Positions 38,267-49,082 of a stretch of DNA of 56,632 bases are shown here, piece after piece (positions within the stretch are counted from its first letter, which is position 1; each line of letters starts with the position of its first letter). The stretch is taken from NCBI GenBank assembly GCA_019747735.1, contig JAIEQL010000031.1:1-56632 (forward strand), read 5' to 3'. The DNA is from Chthoniobacterales bacterium (GTDB lineage Bacteria > Verrucomicrobiota > Verrucomicrobiia > Chthoniobacterales > UBA6821). Made by a program: the position numbers and the translations under genes. The notes beneath the pieces are model-generated. The model was not told the DNA's origin and did no database searches. It saw only the letters and a list, made by a program, of their open reading frames with translations.

Positions 38267-39172
38267 TTGCGCTCTTATTTTTGGAAAATTACCTCCTTTT
38301 TGATCGTTGTTTTATTCATGCATTCCTCATTGCTAGCAGCCATTGTCCCTATTGAGGCCGAGCCTATCTTTGTGAAGGCGATACATTCCTGGGGGGCAGA
38401 GTCATGGTTGACCAATTCTATTCTTGTCTCGGTTGTGCTTTTGGTGACCCTTGTTACTTGGGCACGTCGCTCCACCCGCCGTATGGAGATGATTCCGGGG
38501 CCAGCTCAAAACTTTTTTGAATTTGTAGTAGCTGGGCTTTATGATTTTTTTGAAGGGATTGTGGGACAACATATGATTCCCAAATCATTTAGTCTTCTTG
38601 CTTCTCTTTTTCTTTATATTTTGGCAGCCAACTGGTTTGGGCTTCTGCCGGGAGTTGGATCCATTGGATGGATCGAACCCAACGGCTCCCTTTTGCCACT
38701 ATTGAGGCCTGCCACTGCTGATATGAATACCACCATTGGCTTGGCTATTGTATTCATGATTTTTTGGTTTGTTTGGACGCTGCAAGAAGTTGGTCCTATT
38801 TCTTTTTTAAAACATATTTTTGGTGTCAAAGGTGGCGTTAAAGGCGTTATGGCTTTTTTCTTGATGCCCATTTTCTTTTTTGTGGGAATCATTGAAGTCA
38901 TTTCTATTCTGATCCGCCCTGTTTCTCTTTCGCTGCGTCTTTTTGGAAATGTCTTTGCGGGAGAAAATCTACTCAACACCATGATGTCGATGGGGGCGAC
39001 GCTCCATTTTCCTTTGTGGCTAGCTCACCTTACAAGTGTGATCTTGCCCATTCCTTTTTATTTTCTAGAACTTTTAATTGGTGTACTCCAAGCTTTTGTT
39101 TTTGCGTTGCTCTGCGCTGTTTACCTTAACCTTTCCACTAGTCATGATGAAATGGAGGCAGAGGGTCATTAA
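38267..39172 (+). CDS. atpB: F1Fo ATP synthase subunit a
   Basis: The 301-aa membrane subunit forms the ion path against the c-ring. The essential Arg lies in RPVSLSLRLFGNVFAGE near residue 225, and the C-terminal helix is LIGVLQAFVFALLCAVYLNL near residue 270. The first 25 residues look like a signal peptide (FLIVVLFMHSSLLAA), seen in some a subunits with a periplasmic N-terminus. The start is TTG 38267. The next in-frame ATG, at 38318, would cut this leader. It is the first gene of atpBEFHAGDC. No atpI is seen upstream. Confidence 0.93.
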   Translation: MRSYFWKITSFLIVVLFMHSSLLAAIVPIEAEPIFVKAIHSWGAESWLTNSILVSVVLLVTLVTWARRSTRRMEMIPGPAQNFFEFVVAGLYDFFEGIVGQHMIPKSFSLLASLFLYILAANWFGLLPGVGSIGWIEPNGSLLPLLRPATADMNTTIGLAIVFMIFWFVWTLQEVGPISFLKHIFGVKGGVKGVMAFFLMPIFFFVGIIEVISILIRPVSLSLRLFGNVFAGENLLNTMMSMGATLHFPLWLAHLTSVILPIPFYFLELLIGVLQAFVFALLCAVYLNLSTSHDEMEAEGH

Positions 39173-39244
39173 CATTTTTATTCTTGGGATCGTGTCTTAG
39201 CGTGCGAGCAGGAATACACACAAATACAAACACAACTAAAAAAT

Positions 39245-39487
39245 ATGATATCACTATTACCCATCTTAGCTGAAACAGTCGTTTCCGGAATTACAGGTAG
39301 CTTCACTCTTGGTGTTGCTGGAGCAGGTGCTGCTTTGAGCATCGGTTTCATTGGAGCCAAGGCTGTAGAAGCGATTGGTCGCAATCCAGGTTCTTTTGGT
39401 CGTGTACTTACTCTCGCGATTATCGGAATGGCACTTGCTGAATCGATTGCGATCTATGCTCTAATCCGTGCCTTTAGCAACCAGTAG
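39245..39487 (+). CDS. atpE: F1Fo ATP synthase subunit c
   Basis: The 80-aa two-helix proteolipid has the polar loop KAVEAIGRNPG (the RNP/RQP motif) and the ion-binding Glu in helix 2, ALAESIAIYAL (about E66). Ser and Tyr after the Glu are as in sodium-type rings, but the helix-1 Gln that completes the Na site is Ile here (SIGFIGAKA), so proton coupling is more likely. A family B hairpin begins 4 bp after the stop. Confidence 0.95.
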   Translation: MISLLPILAETVVSGITGSFTLGVAGAGAALSIGFIGAKAVEAIGRNPGSFGRVLTLAIIGMALAESIAIYALIRAFSNQ

Positions 39488-39490
39488 TCG

Positions 39491-39627
39491 CATCTTTGAA
39501 AATTCTACTGAGGTTGCGCATTGCGTCGTCGCTTCGGTGCTCAAGGCCTCACGTATTTCAATACGCTCGAGCCTTTGTGCTCCTCGACCCCTTGCACTGC
39601 ATCAACCTCAGCGAATTTTGAAAAATG
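39491..39627. repeat. Family B long hairpin element, copy 4, inside the atp operon
   Basis: The left arm CATCTTTGAAAATTCTACTG(AGGTTG) pairs with the right arm CAACCTCAGCGAATTTTG(AAAAATG). The centre GCGCATTGCGTCGTCGCT...CACTGCATCAA is nearly identical to copy 1. It occupies the junction between atpE and atpF and would be part of the operon mRNA. Confidence 0.88.
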
Positions 39628-39696
39628 ATTACCGCTTCATTCGAGGCAATAAGCCAAACTCTTTTTTAAATACTGAATTTAACGATGAACGTTTTT

Positions 39697-39726
39697 ACTG
39701 CCAACTGCGAACTGCCAACTGTGAAC
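39697..39726. repeat. Short word array (aactgcc type) before atpF
   Basis: Four 7-bp words in strict register (aactgcg, aactgcc, aactgtg, aactaat), preceded by actgcc, end 7 bp before the atpF ATG. Confidence 0.6.
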
Positions 39727-39733
39727 TAATCCC

Positions 39734-40246
39734 ATGCACGTCCTGACTGATCTCTTTGAAAACTTTGGAGTTGATTGGCCTAAATTTTTGGCCCAAACAA
39801 TTCTTTTTCTCGTTGTTTACTTAATTCTACGCCGCTTTGCTTTTGCTAAGGTTGTTGCGATGCTCGAAGAGCGCCGTCGTCGTATTGAAGAGGGTCAACT
39901 CAATGCAGAGAAAATAAAAAAGCAACTTGCGGAGGCCGAAATTCGCCATGAAGAGATTTTGCGCAAGGCCAACCAAGAGGCCAAAGTCATGATTGAGGAG
40001 GCTCGTCATTTGAGTGAGGCCTCCACTGAAAAGGAGGTTCAGCGTGCTGTTAAGGATGCCGAAAATATTATTGCCCACGCCCAAGAGGCCATGGTGATTG
40101 ATCGTCTCCGTATGGTCGAGGAAGTAAAAAAAGAGATGGTTGGTCTTATCGTCAGCACGACAGCCGCCGTGACTGGAAAAATCTTAACTCCTGAAGATCA
40201 GCAACGTCTCAGTGCCGAAGCAGCTACAGCGCTTGCTTCACAATAA
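39734..40246 (+). CDS. atpF: F1Fo ATP synthase subunit b
   Basis: The 170-aa peripheral stalk subunit has one N-terminal membrane helix (FLAQTILFLVVYLILRRFAF, residues about 18-38) and then a long charged helix (MLEERRRRIEEGQLNAEKIK and on) typical for b dimers. The order between c and delta genes confirms it. The TAA stop lies at the start of a gttaaag-type word array (40245-40271). Confidence 0.94.
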   Translation: MHVLTDLFENFGVDWPKFLAQTILFLVVYLILRRFAFAKVVAMLEERRRRIEEGQLNAEKIKKQLAEAEIRHEEILRKANQEAKVMIEEARHLSEASTEKEVQRAVKDAENIIAHAQEAMVIDRLRMVEEVKKEMVGLIVSTTAAVTGKILTPEDQQRLSAEAATALASQ

Positions 40247-40279
40247 GTTAAAGTGAAAAGTTGAAGATAAGATCACTTC

Positions 40280-40675
40280 ATGAAAATTTCTAAAGAAGCT
40301 CAATACCTATCTCGCCAGCTTTTTGATGCTGCCTTTGTCAATGGCTGTCTTGATGAGGCTAGGAGCCTTAAGATTGCCGAGGCCATTGAACAGACAAGAC
40401 CTCGCTATGCTTTTCAAATTTTAAAAGAATTTACCCGACTCTTACGCCTAGAGCTTGCCAAGCATCATGCTCTGGTTGAAAGTGCCACTCCGTTGGATGA
40501 GGCTTCCAAGCAGGCTATCATGTTCACTCTCAAGCAAGGTGATCCACAAGTTACTTTTTCTGTCACCACCAATACCTCGCTCATCGGAGGCGCGCGGATT
40601 CAGCTTGGAAGCAACGTCTGGGATGGAAGTGTGGCTGCCAGATTAGAAAAATTGAAAACGACTGTTCTTGTGTAA
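40280..40675 (+). CDS. atpH: F1Fo ATP synthase subunit delta (short form)
   Basis: The 131-aa subunit links F1 to the stalk. The C-terminal part carries the family mark SLIGGARIQLGSNVWDGSVA near residues 99-118, and the position between atpF and atpA is decisive. It is about 45 residues shorter than most delta subunits (175-180 aa), because the N-terminal six-helix domain is reduced to about 85 residues. It is either a lineage-specific short form or a deletion. The reading frame is intact and the start ATG at 40280 is the only good one. Confidence 0.85.
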   Translation: MKISKEAQYLSRQLFDAAFVNGCLDEARSLKIAEAIEQTRPRYAFQILKEFTRLLRLELAKHHALVESATPLDEASKQAIMFTLKQGDPQVTFSVTTNTSLIGGARIQLGSNVWDGSVAARLEKLKTTVLV

Positions 40676-40728
40676 GCCAGAGCATGTCATCCATTAATTA
40701 CCTTTCCTTAACTTAACGTCCTTTATCC

Positions 40729-42267
40729 ATGAGTAACCTCTTACAAGAATTAGAACAAAAAATTGGCGCTTTCCGTGCATCTGATGCCACTAAAAGCAAT
40801 GTCGGTATTGTCCGCGAAATTGGAGATGGCGTGGCCCGCATCGAGGGTCTTAGTGGCGCCATGCTCAATGAAATGTTAGAATTTCCGGGTGGTATTTTTG
40901 GATTGGCGCTCAATCTTGAAGAGACCGAGGTAGGGGCTATTATTCTTGGCGATTATACTAAAATTACGGAAGGGGATCAGGTCTCCACAACAGGTCGTCT
41001 TCTTCAGGTTCCTGTTGGAAAGAAGCTTCTAGGTCGTGTGGTGGATTCTTTAGGGCGTCCAGTCGATGGAAAAGGGGAGCTAGGAAGTTCCACATTTTAT
41101 CCTGTCGAAAAAATTGCTCCAGGAATTATTAAGCGCCAAGGCGTCTCTCAGCCTGTGCAAACCGGCATTATGGCCATCGATGCAATGGTCCCAGTAGGAC
41201 GTGGTCAACGCGAATTGATTATTGGTGATCGTTCGACGGGAAAGACGACCATTGCCATTGATACGATCATCAACCAAGCTGCGATTAATCGTGCAGGAGA
41301 GGAGAGTGGCGATCCTAATTTTCGTCCGCTTTATTCTATCTACGTTGCGATTGGTCAACGTGTCGCTAACGTTGCTCGCGTTGTCAGTGCGCTCGAGGCA
41401 CACGATGCTCTCAAATATACGGTGATTGTCTCTTCGACGGCTTCGACCGCTGCCGCCGATCAGTACATTGCTCCTTTTGCAGGAGCTGCTATTGGAGAAT
41501 GGTTCATGGATAATGGGATGGATGCCTTGATTGTGTTTGATGATCTTTCAAAACATGCCGTTGCCTATCGTCAAATCTCTCTCTTGCTCAAACGCCCTTC
41601 TGGTCGTGAAGCCTATCCGGGAGATGTCTTCTATTTGCACAGCCGTTTGCTAGAGCGCTCTGCTCGTCTTAGTGAAAAGGCTGGGAATGGTTCTCTGACA
41701 GCCTTGCCTATTATTGAGACTCAATTGGGAGATGTCTCTGCCTATATCCCAACCAATGTGATTTCGATTACTGATGGACAAATCTATTTGGAAAACGATC
41801 TCTTTTATCAAGGAATTCGTCCTGCAATTTCAGTTGGGCTTTCTGTTTCGCGTGTCGGCTCTGCCGCTCAGATCAAGGCGATGAAGCAGGTGGCTGGTAA
41901 ATTAAAAGGAGATCTCGCTCAATTCCGTGAGTTGGCGGCTTTTGCCCAATTTGGAAGTGATCTTGATGCCAGGACGAAAGCTCAGTTGGAGCGTGGCCAA
42001 CGGGTTGTCGAGCTTTTTAAACAGTCGCAGCATAAGCCACTTGCGGTGGAGCTCCAAGCTAGCATTCTATGGGCCATGCAAAAAGGATACTTCAATGATG
42101 TTCCTGTCGATAAAGTCAAAGTTTATCAAAATAAAATGGAAGAATATCTCACTACCAGAAAAGCTCCTATCTTGGCTAGCCTGCTAGCAAAGAAGGCGTT
42201 TGATGAAGCTCTTGAAAAAGAGCTAGGAGCTGCTCTGGATGAATTTAAGACTGTTGTCAGCTGTTAA
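40729..42267 (+). CDS. atpA: F1 ATP synthase subunit alpha
   Basis: The 512-aa non-catalytic nucleotide-binding subunit has Walker A GDRSTGKT near residue 166, the conserved region [20 protein letters not shown] near residue 264 and the family signature [17 protein letters not shown] near residue 364. The length is normal. No Shine-Dalgarno sequence precedes the ATG (ttaacgtcctttatcc). Confidence 0.98.
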   Translation: MSNLLQELEQKIGAFRASDATKSNVGIVREIGDGVARIEGLSGAMLNEMLEFPGGIFGLALNLEETEVGAIILGDYTKITEGDQVSTTGRLLQVPVGKKLLGRVVDSLGRPVDGKGELGSSTFYPVEKIAPGIIKRQGVSQPVQTGIMAIDAMVPVGRGQRELIIGDRSTGKTTIAIDTIINQAAINRAGEESGDPNFRPLYSIYVAIGQRVANVARVVSALEAHDALKYTVIVSSTASTAAADQYIAPFAGAAIGEWFMDNGMDALIVFDDLSKHAVAYRQISLLLKRPSGREAYPGDVFYLHSRLLERSARLSEKAGNGSLTALPIIETQLGDVSAYIPTNVISITDGQIYLENDLFYQGIRPAISVGLSVSRVGSAAQIKAMKQVAGKLKGDLAQFRELAAFAQFGSDLDARTKAQLERGQRVVELFKQSQHKPLAVELQASILWAMQKGYFNDVPVDKVKVYQNKMEEYLTTRKAPILASLLAKKAFDEALEKELGAALDEFKTVVSC

Positions 42268-42280
42268 AATAAAGGATTTA

Positions 42281-42427
42281 ACAGGGATGGAAGCGATAAA
42301 AGAGATGAAAAGTTAAGAAATATCAAAAGAATATAGCGGATAATGATCGTCTCAAGATGATGTTTTAAACTTTCTAAATTTATTATTTTTCTGTCTTCCT
42401 TATCCCTTTCATTGCTTCCATCCCTGT
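42281..42427. repeat. Inverted-repeat element between atpA and atpG
   Basis: ACAGGGATGGAAGCGAT (42281-42297) pairs, with one mismatch, with ATTGCTTCCATCCCTGT (42411-42427). The 113-bp interior is AT-rich and has no gene. It would form a long hairpin in the operon mRNA. Confidence 0.65.
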
Positions 42428-42475
42428 GAATTTTCTTCCTCTTCAATTCATCTCTGTAAATTTCTTTCATTAATC

Positions 42476-43369
42476 ATGCCTAACACTCGTGACATTCGAC
42501 GCCGTATCAAGTCGGTCAAAAATACGGCTCAGATTACCAAAGCCATGGAGATGGTTGCGGCTTCCAAAATGCGCCGGGCCCAGCAAGCTGCCATGGCGGG
42601 CCGTTCTTATTCTGAGTTGCTCAATCGAGTGCTTGTATCCTTGCGTGATCATGTTGATAAAGAGGAGCACCCTTTGCTTGCCGTACGCGAAGTCAAAAAG
42701 ACATTAGTGATTTTGCTGACTTCGGATAAAGGTCTTTGCGGTGCTCTCAACACAAACCTCTTGCGTGACGCTGCACAGCTGGAGGTGGCGACAACGCTTT
42801 TTGTTGCTATTGGCCGCAAAGGAGCTTCTTTTCTAGCTCGGACAGGACGTCAGATGATTGCTGATTTTACTCTTCCCGATAGTCCTACTTTTTTACAAAC
42901 AAAAGCGGTTTCTAAATTCTGTCTTGAGAAATTTTTGTCAGGAGAAGTTGATAAAGTGACTCTTCTCTATCCAAAGTTTGTCAACACACTTCTCCAACGC
43001 CCTGCCAATTTAGGATTGCTTCCCATTACAGCGGAGAAAGCAGAAGGAATGACACCAACACCTGAGATGACAGGCAGTGTGGCTTCCCCTATTGTAGAAG
43101 AGAGTACAATGGGTGAGTATCTTTTTGAACCTACTTCCCAAGCAGTGTTGAATGTGATTCTTCCCTACTCATTTCACTTTGAGGTATTCCAAAAAATTCT
43201 TGATGCTCGTGCTTCCGAGCAGAGTGCTCGCATGGTTGCGATGAAGGCTGCTACGGACAATGCGAAGAACCTCGTTAAAGATCTTACCCTCGAATATAAC
43301 AAGGTGCGCCAGGCCAGCATCACCACGGAACTCCTGGAAATTACTACTGCTCAGATGGCTCTGGGCTAG
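42476..43369 (+). CDS. atpG: F1 ATP synthase subunit gamma
   Basis: The 297-aa central stalk subunit has the N-terminal helix DIRRRIKSVKNTAQITKAME (residues 5-24) with MVAASKMRRAQQAA after it, the middle motif LTSDKGLCGALNTNL near residue 78 and the C-terminal signature ASEQSARMVAMKAATDNAKN near residues 241-260. The length is normal. The stop codon is part of a 10-bp-stem hairpin. Confidence 0.97.
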   Translation: MPNTRDIRRRIKSVKNTAQITKAMEMVAASKMRRAQQAAMAGRSYSELLNRVLVSLRDHVDKEEHPLLAVREVKKTLVILLTSDKGLCGALNTNLLRDAAQLEVATTLFVAIGRKGASFLARTGRQMIADFTLPDSPTFLQTKAVSKFCLEKFLSGEVDKVTLLYPKFVNTLLQRPANLGLLPITAEKAEGMTPTPEMTGSVASPIVEESTMGEYLFEPTSQAVLNVILPYSFHFEVFQKILDARASEQSARMVAMKAATDNAKNLVKDLTLEYNKVRQASITTELLEITTAQMALG

Positions 43370-43386
43370 CTGCATTGCAGCTAGCC
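43364..43386 (+). terminator. Perfect hairpin spanning the atpG stop codon
   Basis: GGCTAGCTGC (43364-43373), loop ATT, GCAGCTAGCC (43377-43386). It is a strong stem without a U-tract, placed inside the operon, so it may be a processing or mRNA-stability element that sets atpD level and not a true terminator. Confidence 0.45.
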
Positions 43387-45381
<1,995 letters not shown>

Positions 45382-45389
45382 TTTTTTCC

Positions 45390-45803
45390 ATGGCTACCTT
45401 ACACTTAGAAATCGTGACTCCCGAGGCCCTTGTTTATCAGGAGGAAGTGCAAGAGGTGGTTGTTCCTGGTGTGGAGGGAGAGCTTGGAATCTTGCCCCAG
45501 CATGTTGCTTTAATAACGCAGATTCTTCCTGGTGAGTTGCGTATTCAGCAACGAGGTGGGAAGGAGCTTCGCCTGGCGGTTGGGGAGGGGTTTTTGGAAG
45601 TACGCCCAGATCGTGTTTCTGTTCTAACGGATATGGCGATTACCGAAGCTGACATTGATGAAAAGGCTGCTCAAGAGGCTGTAGCCCGTGCTGAGCAAGA
45701 GATGCGCGATCAATCTCTCTCTCACGAAGAGCTGGCCACAGTACAGGCTGCGCTGCAGAAGTCGCTGGCGAAGTTGCGTGTCAAACGGCGCAGTCATCAC
45801 TAA
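45390..45803 (+). CDS. atpC: F1 ATP synthase subunit epsilon
   Basis: The 137-aa subunit shows the N-terminal beta sandwich (LHLEIVTPEALVYQEEVQEV, then VPGVEGELGILPQHV near residue 27) and the C-terminal two-helix arm (EKAAQEAVARAEQEMRD and on). It is the last gene of the operon. The region before the ATG (cctaaattttttcc) is part of the right octamer array and has no Shine-Dalgarno sequence. Confidence 0.95.
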   Translation: MATLHLEIVTPEALVYQEEVQEVVVPGVEGELGILPQHVALITQILPGELRIQQRGGKELRLAVGEGFLEVRPDRVSVLTDMAITEADIDEKAAQEAVARAEQEMRDQSLSHEELATVQAALQKSLAKLRVKRRSHH

Positions 45804-45855
45804 CGTCATAAAAGTTGTTATTTTTTCTATAACTCGCTTTGCATTAACAAACCCA

Positions 45856-46950
45856 CTGAGCAGCTTACGTTTTATTCTCTTTTTCTTACTCTCTTGCTCA
45901 ACGCTATGGAGCAAGATAGAAATTCCACTGGTTACCGTTGATTGTCCTAACAATCCCTCTGATAGCCGCAATGGGCGAGGCACTGTTCCTTATGTTTATC
46001 AAATTGGAAAGTTTGATATTACCGTTAAACAATACTGCGCCTTTTTAAATTCAGTAGCGTCCCATAGCGATCCTTTTGGGCTTTATGATGATTTCTGGAT
46101 GAACGAAGATCTTTTTGTGTTTGAGATTGAAAAGCAGAAGAAGTGGGAGTGCTCCTTCCTTTGCAAGAACTGGCGTTGTTCTTATTTTTATATTGCCAAA
46201 CAAGGGAGAGAGAATTTGCCGATTGTGGGGATAAACTTGTATCGGGCTATGCGCTTTTGTAATTGGATGGAAAATGGGCAGCCCGAGGGAGAGGAAAATG
46301 CACAGACCACAGAAGATGGGAGTTATCAAATTATAAAAGGAATTTATTTTTTGCAGCGTGAGCATGCTCATTGGGTGATCATGACGTGGGATGAATGGTA
46401 TAAAGCGGCTTATTGCAATCGTAATAACCCAACTGTTTATTGGAACTATGCAACCCAAAGCAATGAAGCTCCTGGTAATAGTGCTGATCCCAAAGACAAC
46501 CAACCCGACTCTCCTCAAAAAAATGTCAACTATTGTCTCCACGGCAAGCCAACCATTACTTCTCCTTTTGTAGACCGCTCTCCAGGTCTGTTTCCTGATC
46601 CAGCAGATTTAACCTCCGTGGGTTGCTTTCAGTCTTCTCCGGGCCCTTTTGGCTCTTATGATATGACCGGGAATACTTCTCAGCTCGTCACCTACCAAGT
46701 AGATCGGCTAACATTTATTGGAGGGTCTCATTATGATGGAATGAAATGGGGTGCTGGAGTAATGTCAGAACCTATAGATGCTCTCAGTAATGGGTCAGCG
46801 GTACTGCGTGATAATTTTTTCCTTAATTGCTTTAGCAGGCGTTACGATTATCGTAATTGTACTTCCGGTTTTCGCTTAACTTACCTAGAACATCCGGAAG
46901 AAGTGACAAGCTCCCAGCGAAGTTGCCTTCATGGCTCTGAAGAAAAATAA
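45856..46950 (+). CDS. Secreted SUMF1 (formylglycine-generating enzyme-like) protein
   Basis: The domain runs from about residue 20 to 360: VTVDCPNNPSDSRNGRGTVP, then YQIGKFDITVKQYCAFLNSV, GINLYRAMRFCNWMENGQPEG, MTWDEWYKAAYCN, YDMTGNTSQLVTYQ and FIGGSHYDG..., ending in GFRLTYLE. This is the order of motifs in SUMF1/FGE-sulfatase domains. The start is uncertain because no ATG exists between atpC and the domain. CTG 45856 gives a signal peptide (SSLRFILFFLLSCSTLWS), while the GTG at 45688 would overlap atpC by 116 bp. Such proteins are numerous in planctomycetes and verrucomicrobia and most have no known substrate. Compare 26610-29243. Confidence 0.78.
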   Translation: MSSLRFILFFLLSCSTLWSKIEIPLVTVDCPNNPSDSRNGRGTVPYVYQIGKFDITVKQYCAFLNSVASHSDPFGLYDDFWMNEDLFVFEIEKQKKWECSFLCKNWRCSYFYIAKQGRENLPIVGINLYRAMRFCNWMENGQPEGEENAQTTEDGSYQIIKGIYFLQREHAHWVIMTWDEWYKAAYCNRNNPTVYWNYATQSNEAPGNSADPKDNQPDSPQKNVNYCLHGKPTITSPFVDRSPGLFPDPADLTSVGCFQSSPGPFGSYDMTGNTSQLVTYQVDRLTFIGGSHYDGMKWGAGVMSEPIDALSNGSAVLRDNFFLNCFSRRYDYRNCTSGFRLTYLEHPEEVTSSQRSCLHGSEEK

Positions 46951-46962
46951 ATTAGAGTGGAA

Positions 46963-47193
46963 TCAATGCTTAACATGGAAGCCAATGTTGGAGGTTGCAT
47001 CTTCAAAAAGAATTTCTTTTATCTTTTCTGGATCTGTAACGAGAAGTTTGCTTTTGAGTGGTGTAGGAAACTTCCATGTCGCTGCTTTCTTTTTGTGAGA
47101 AGGATAACGTCTTAGTATTGCTTCCGCTCCACTCCGGAGTACTTCTGCAATCCGTTTGATTTCAGCATAAAGTGGTTCAGGAGATTTAATCAT
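46963..47193 (-). CDS. Small conserved-looking protein, 76 aa
   Basis: The product starts MIKSPEPLYAEIKRIAEVLR and includes a basic middle (RRYPSHKKKAATWKFP) and KSKLLVTDPEKIKEILF near the C-terminus. It is soluble and helical at the N-terminus. The family is not recognised. It converges with the SUMF1 gene (12-bp gap) and diverges from the downstream gene, whose start lies 52 bp away, so a shared promoter region must be very short. A longer frame from 47286 would overlap that gene and is rejected. Confidence 0.5.
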   Translation of the reverse strand: MIKSPEPLYAEIKRIAEVLRSGAEAILRRYPSHKKKAATWKFPTPLKSKLLVTDPEKIKEILFEDATSNIGFHVKH

Positions 47194-47245
47194 GGTCGTA
47201 TTGTTACAGTGCTTCAAAACTGATGATAAATTATTAAGTGTGAAA

Positions 47246-47851
47246 ATGAATTCAACCCAACTCTTAGCCGAACAAAAAAATGTCATTGGTCAAATTTTTT
47301 TAGGTACTGATTTTTCTTTGAGGCATATCGAAGATCGTCATGTCGATGTGAACCAATTGAGGCTTTATAAAACTCCCGAGGCTGCGCGTGAGGTTGCCCG
47401 TTATGATAAGGAGGGAGTTTATCGTCCTTTGAAAACAGCTCCTAACCTGCGTCGAGGCTGGTTGCTTCAATTAAAAAATGAAGAGCAAGTTTGCTTAGCC
47501 TTGGATTTTTTTTATCCAGCCGCGCTTGACCTTTACAGAGCTTGGTTGCAAGCAGCTCTTCAGATAACGCCATTGCGTGAAACCTTAGAACGTCAGACGG
47601 GAATGTACCAGGTCACTCGGCAATTGAGTGAGAAAGGGGCTCAGAAGCTCATTGGAAAAATGTGTTGTTCCAAGAGTGGCTGCTTAAGGAAAATTTTGTG
47701 GCCCTTAACGGCTGATCAAACAAGGAATCCCCTTCCTTTAGAAAAAACAGCGGTTGATCAAACTCCTCCGAATGAAATTCCACTCCTTTGCCGCGAAGCT
47801 TGTAATTTGCTGGTAGCGGCGGCGCGTGAGGTAGTGAAGGGAGAAGAATAA
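47246..47851 (+). CDS. Possible iron-sulfur protein (DR2241-like), 201 aa
   Basis: The protein begins MNSTQLLAEQKNVIGQIFLG and contains TPEAAREVARYDKEGVYRPL near residue 42, then a Cys cluster in MCCSKSGCLRKILWPL near residues 145-160 and a later LLCREACNLLVAAAREV. The cluster C-C-x3-C followed by LWPL resembles the 4Fe-4S domain described in Deinococcus DR2241, and the later C-x3-C could complete a site, but I hold this only loosely. The stop is 7 bp before the amidohydrolase gene, so the two are an operon. The upstream ATG at 47192 is rejected as it overlaps the opposite gene's start. Confidence 0.6.
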   Translation: MNSTQLLAEQKNVIGQIFLGTDFSLRHIEDRHVDVNQLRLYKTPEAAREVARYDKEGVYRPLKTAPNLRRGWLLQLKNEEQVCLALDFFYPAALDLYRAWLQAALQITPLRETLERQTGMYQVTRQLSEKGAQKLIGKMCCSKSGCLRKILWPLTADQTRNPLPLEKTAVDQTPPNEIPLLCREACNLLVAAAREVVKGEE

Positions 47852-47858
47852 ACTCATT

Positions 47859-49082
47859 ATGAATTTCTTAACTCAACACCTCTATCGCGCTCGCTATGTA
47901 ATGCCGATGAGTGCTCCGGTTATTGAAAATGGAGCGGTCGTTGTTGCCAATGGAACTATTCTCGCGGTTGGTTTTTATGAGAGATTGAGGCATGATTACT
48001 CAGAGGCATTTTATCATGATTTAGGAGAGGTGATCCTAATGCCAGGATTGATCAATGCCCATTGTCATCTGGATTACACCATGATGAGGGGAGCTCTTCA
48101 GCCCCAGGAGGGATTTACAAGCTGGATTGGGCAGCTCAATAAAATTAAATTTTCTCTTAAGGAAGAAGATTTTTTAGCATCTATTGAAGAAGGATGCCAT
48201 GAGCTGAATGCTTGGGGTTGCACAACCGTTTGTAACGTGGCTTCTTTTCCAGAGCTGCTTTCTAAGCTACCTCAAGGGCTATTGCGTCTTTGGCACTGTA
48301 TTGAAGTGATGGATATCCGTGGTCCAGAACAAGGTGAAATGGGGTTAGCAAATACAGAGAATTTTTTTAAAAAGGAAAAAAAAGACCGTATGCGTTTCGG
48401 GCTCTCTCCCCACGCTCCTTTGACCGTTTCTCAAGATCTCTATCGCCGCAGCGCTGCTCTTACCTGTAAGTACCATGTTCCTTTTTGTACTCATCTTGCC
48501 GAGTCAGAAGAGGAATGGGAAATGTTCACAAAGGGAAGTGGTCCCTTGTTTGATTTTCTAAAAAATTTTAAGCGAGAGATGAGTGACTGTGGCTCTAAAA
48601 CGCCGGTACAATCACTATTGCAGAACGATCTATTGCCACGAGGCGCCTTGCTTGTTCATATGAATTATCTGGGGGCAGAGGATTATAAGTTGCTTTCATC
48701 GCGCGCCGCCGATTTTTTTATCGTTCATTGTCCCAAGACGCATCGTTTTTTTGGACGCCCTCCTTTTGATTGGAAGTTTTTTTATGACCATGGTTATCGG
48801 CTTTTGCTGGGGACCGATAGTTTGGCTAGCAATGACTCGCTGAATCTTTTTCAAGAGATGCAGCTCATGGCAGCGACAGCCCCTGAACTTGCGCCAGAGG
48901 AGATTTTAAAAATGGTGACGCTCTATCCTGCCCAGGCTCTTGGAATGAAGGAAAAATTAGGGGAGCTCAGTGTAGGCGCCTTTGCCGATATGATTGCTAT
49001 TCCTTTTGAAGGTGCATTAGAGGCTGCTGTGGAGGCAATGCTTTATAATAAGGATCGACCTATTTTAGTCGAATCAAAATAA
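47859..49082 (+). CDS. Amidohydrolase, SAH/aminofutalosine deaminase-like
   Basis: The 407-aa metal-dependent hydrolase is of the TRZ/ATZ class. Metal ligands are visible in NAHCHLDYTMMRG near residue 68 (H-x-H), the His and Glu in FCTHLAESEEEW near residue 209, a later VHCPKTHRFF near residue 289 and the Asp in LLLGTDSLASNDSLN near residue 316. The TSWIGQLNKIK segment and the acidic general base are as in S-adenosylhomocysteine, methylthioadenosine or aminodeoxyfutalosine deaminases. A role in the futalosine menaquinone route is possible but there are no other mqn genes here. It is coupled to the possible iron-sulfur protein. Confidence 0.8.
   Translation: MNFLTQHLYRARYVMPMSAPVIENGAVVVANGTILAVGFYERLRHDYSEAFYHDLGEVILMPGLINAHCHLDYTMMRGALQPQEGFTSWIGQLNKIKFSLKEEDFLASIEEGCHELNAWGCTTVCNVASFPELLSKLPQGLLRLWHCIEVMDIRGPEQGEMGLANTENFFKKEKKDRMRFGLSPHAPLTVSQDLYRRSAALTCKYHVPFCTHLAESEEEWEMFTKGSGPLFDFLKNFKREMSDCGSKTPVQSLLQNDLLPRGALLVHMNYLGAEDYKLLSSRAADFFIVHCPKTHRFFGRPPFDWKFFYDHGYRLLLGTDSLASNDSLNLFQEMQLMAATAPELAPEEILKMVTLYPAQALGMKEKLGELSVGAFADMIAIPFEGALEAAVEAMLYNKDRPILVESK

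Noticed and set aside
39245..39487. Sodium-driven ATP synthase
   Set aside because: Only part of the Na signature is present (Ser and Tyr after the Glu). The helix-1 Gln is replaced by Ile.
45688..45855. Long N-terminal extension of the SUMF1 protein from GTG 45688
   Set aside because: It would overlap atpC by 116 bp in another frame and the added residues are Arg-rich shadow sequence. A start near 45856 that gives a signal peptide is more plausible.
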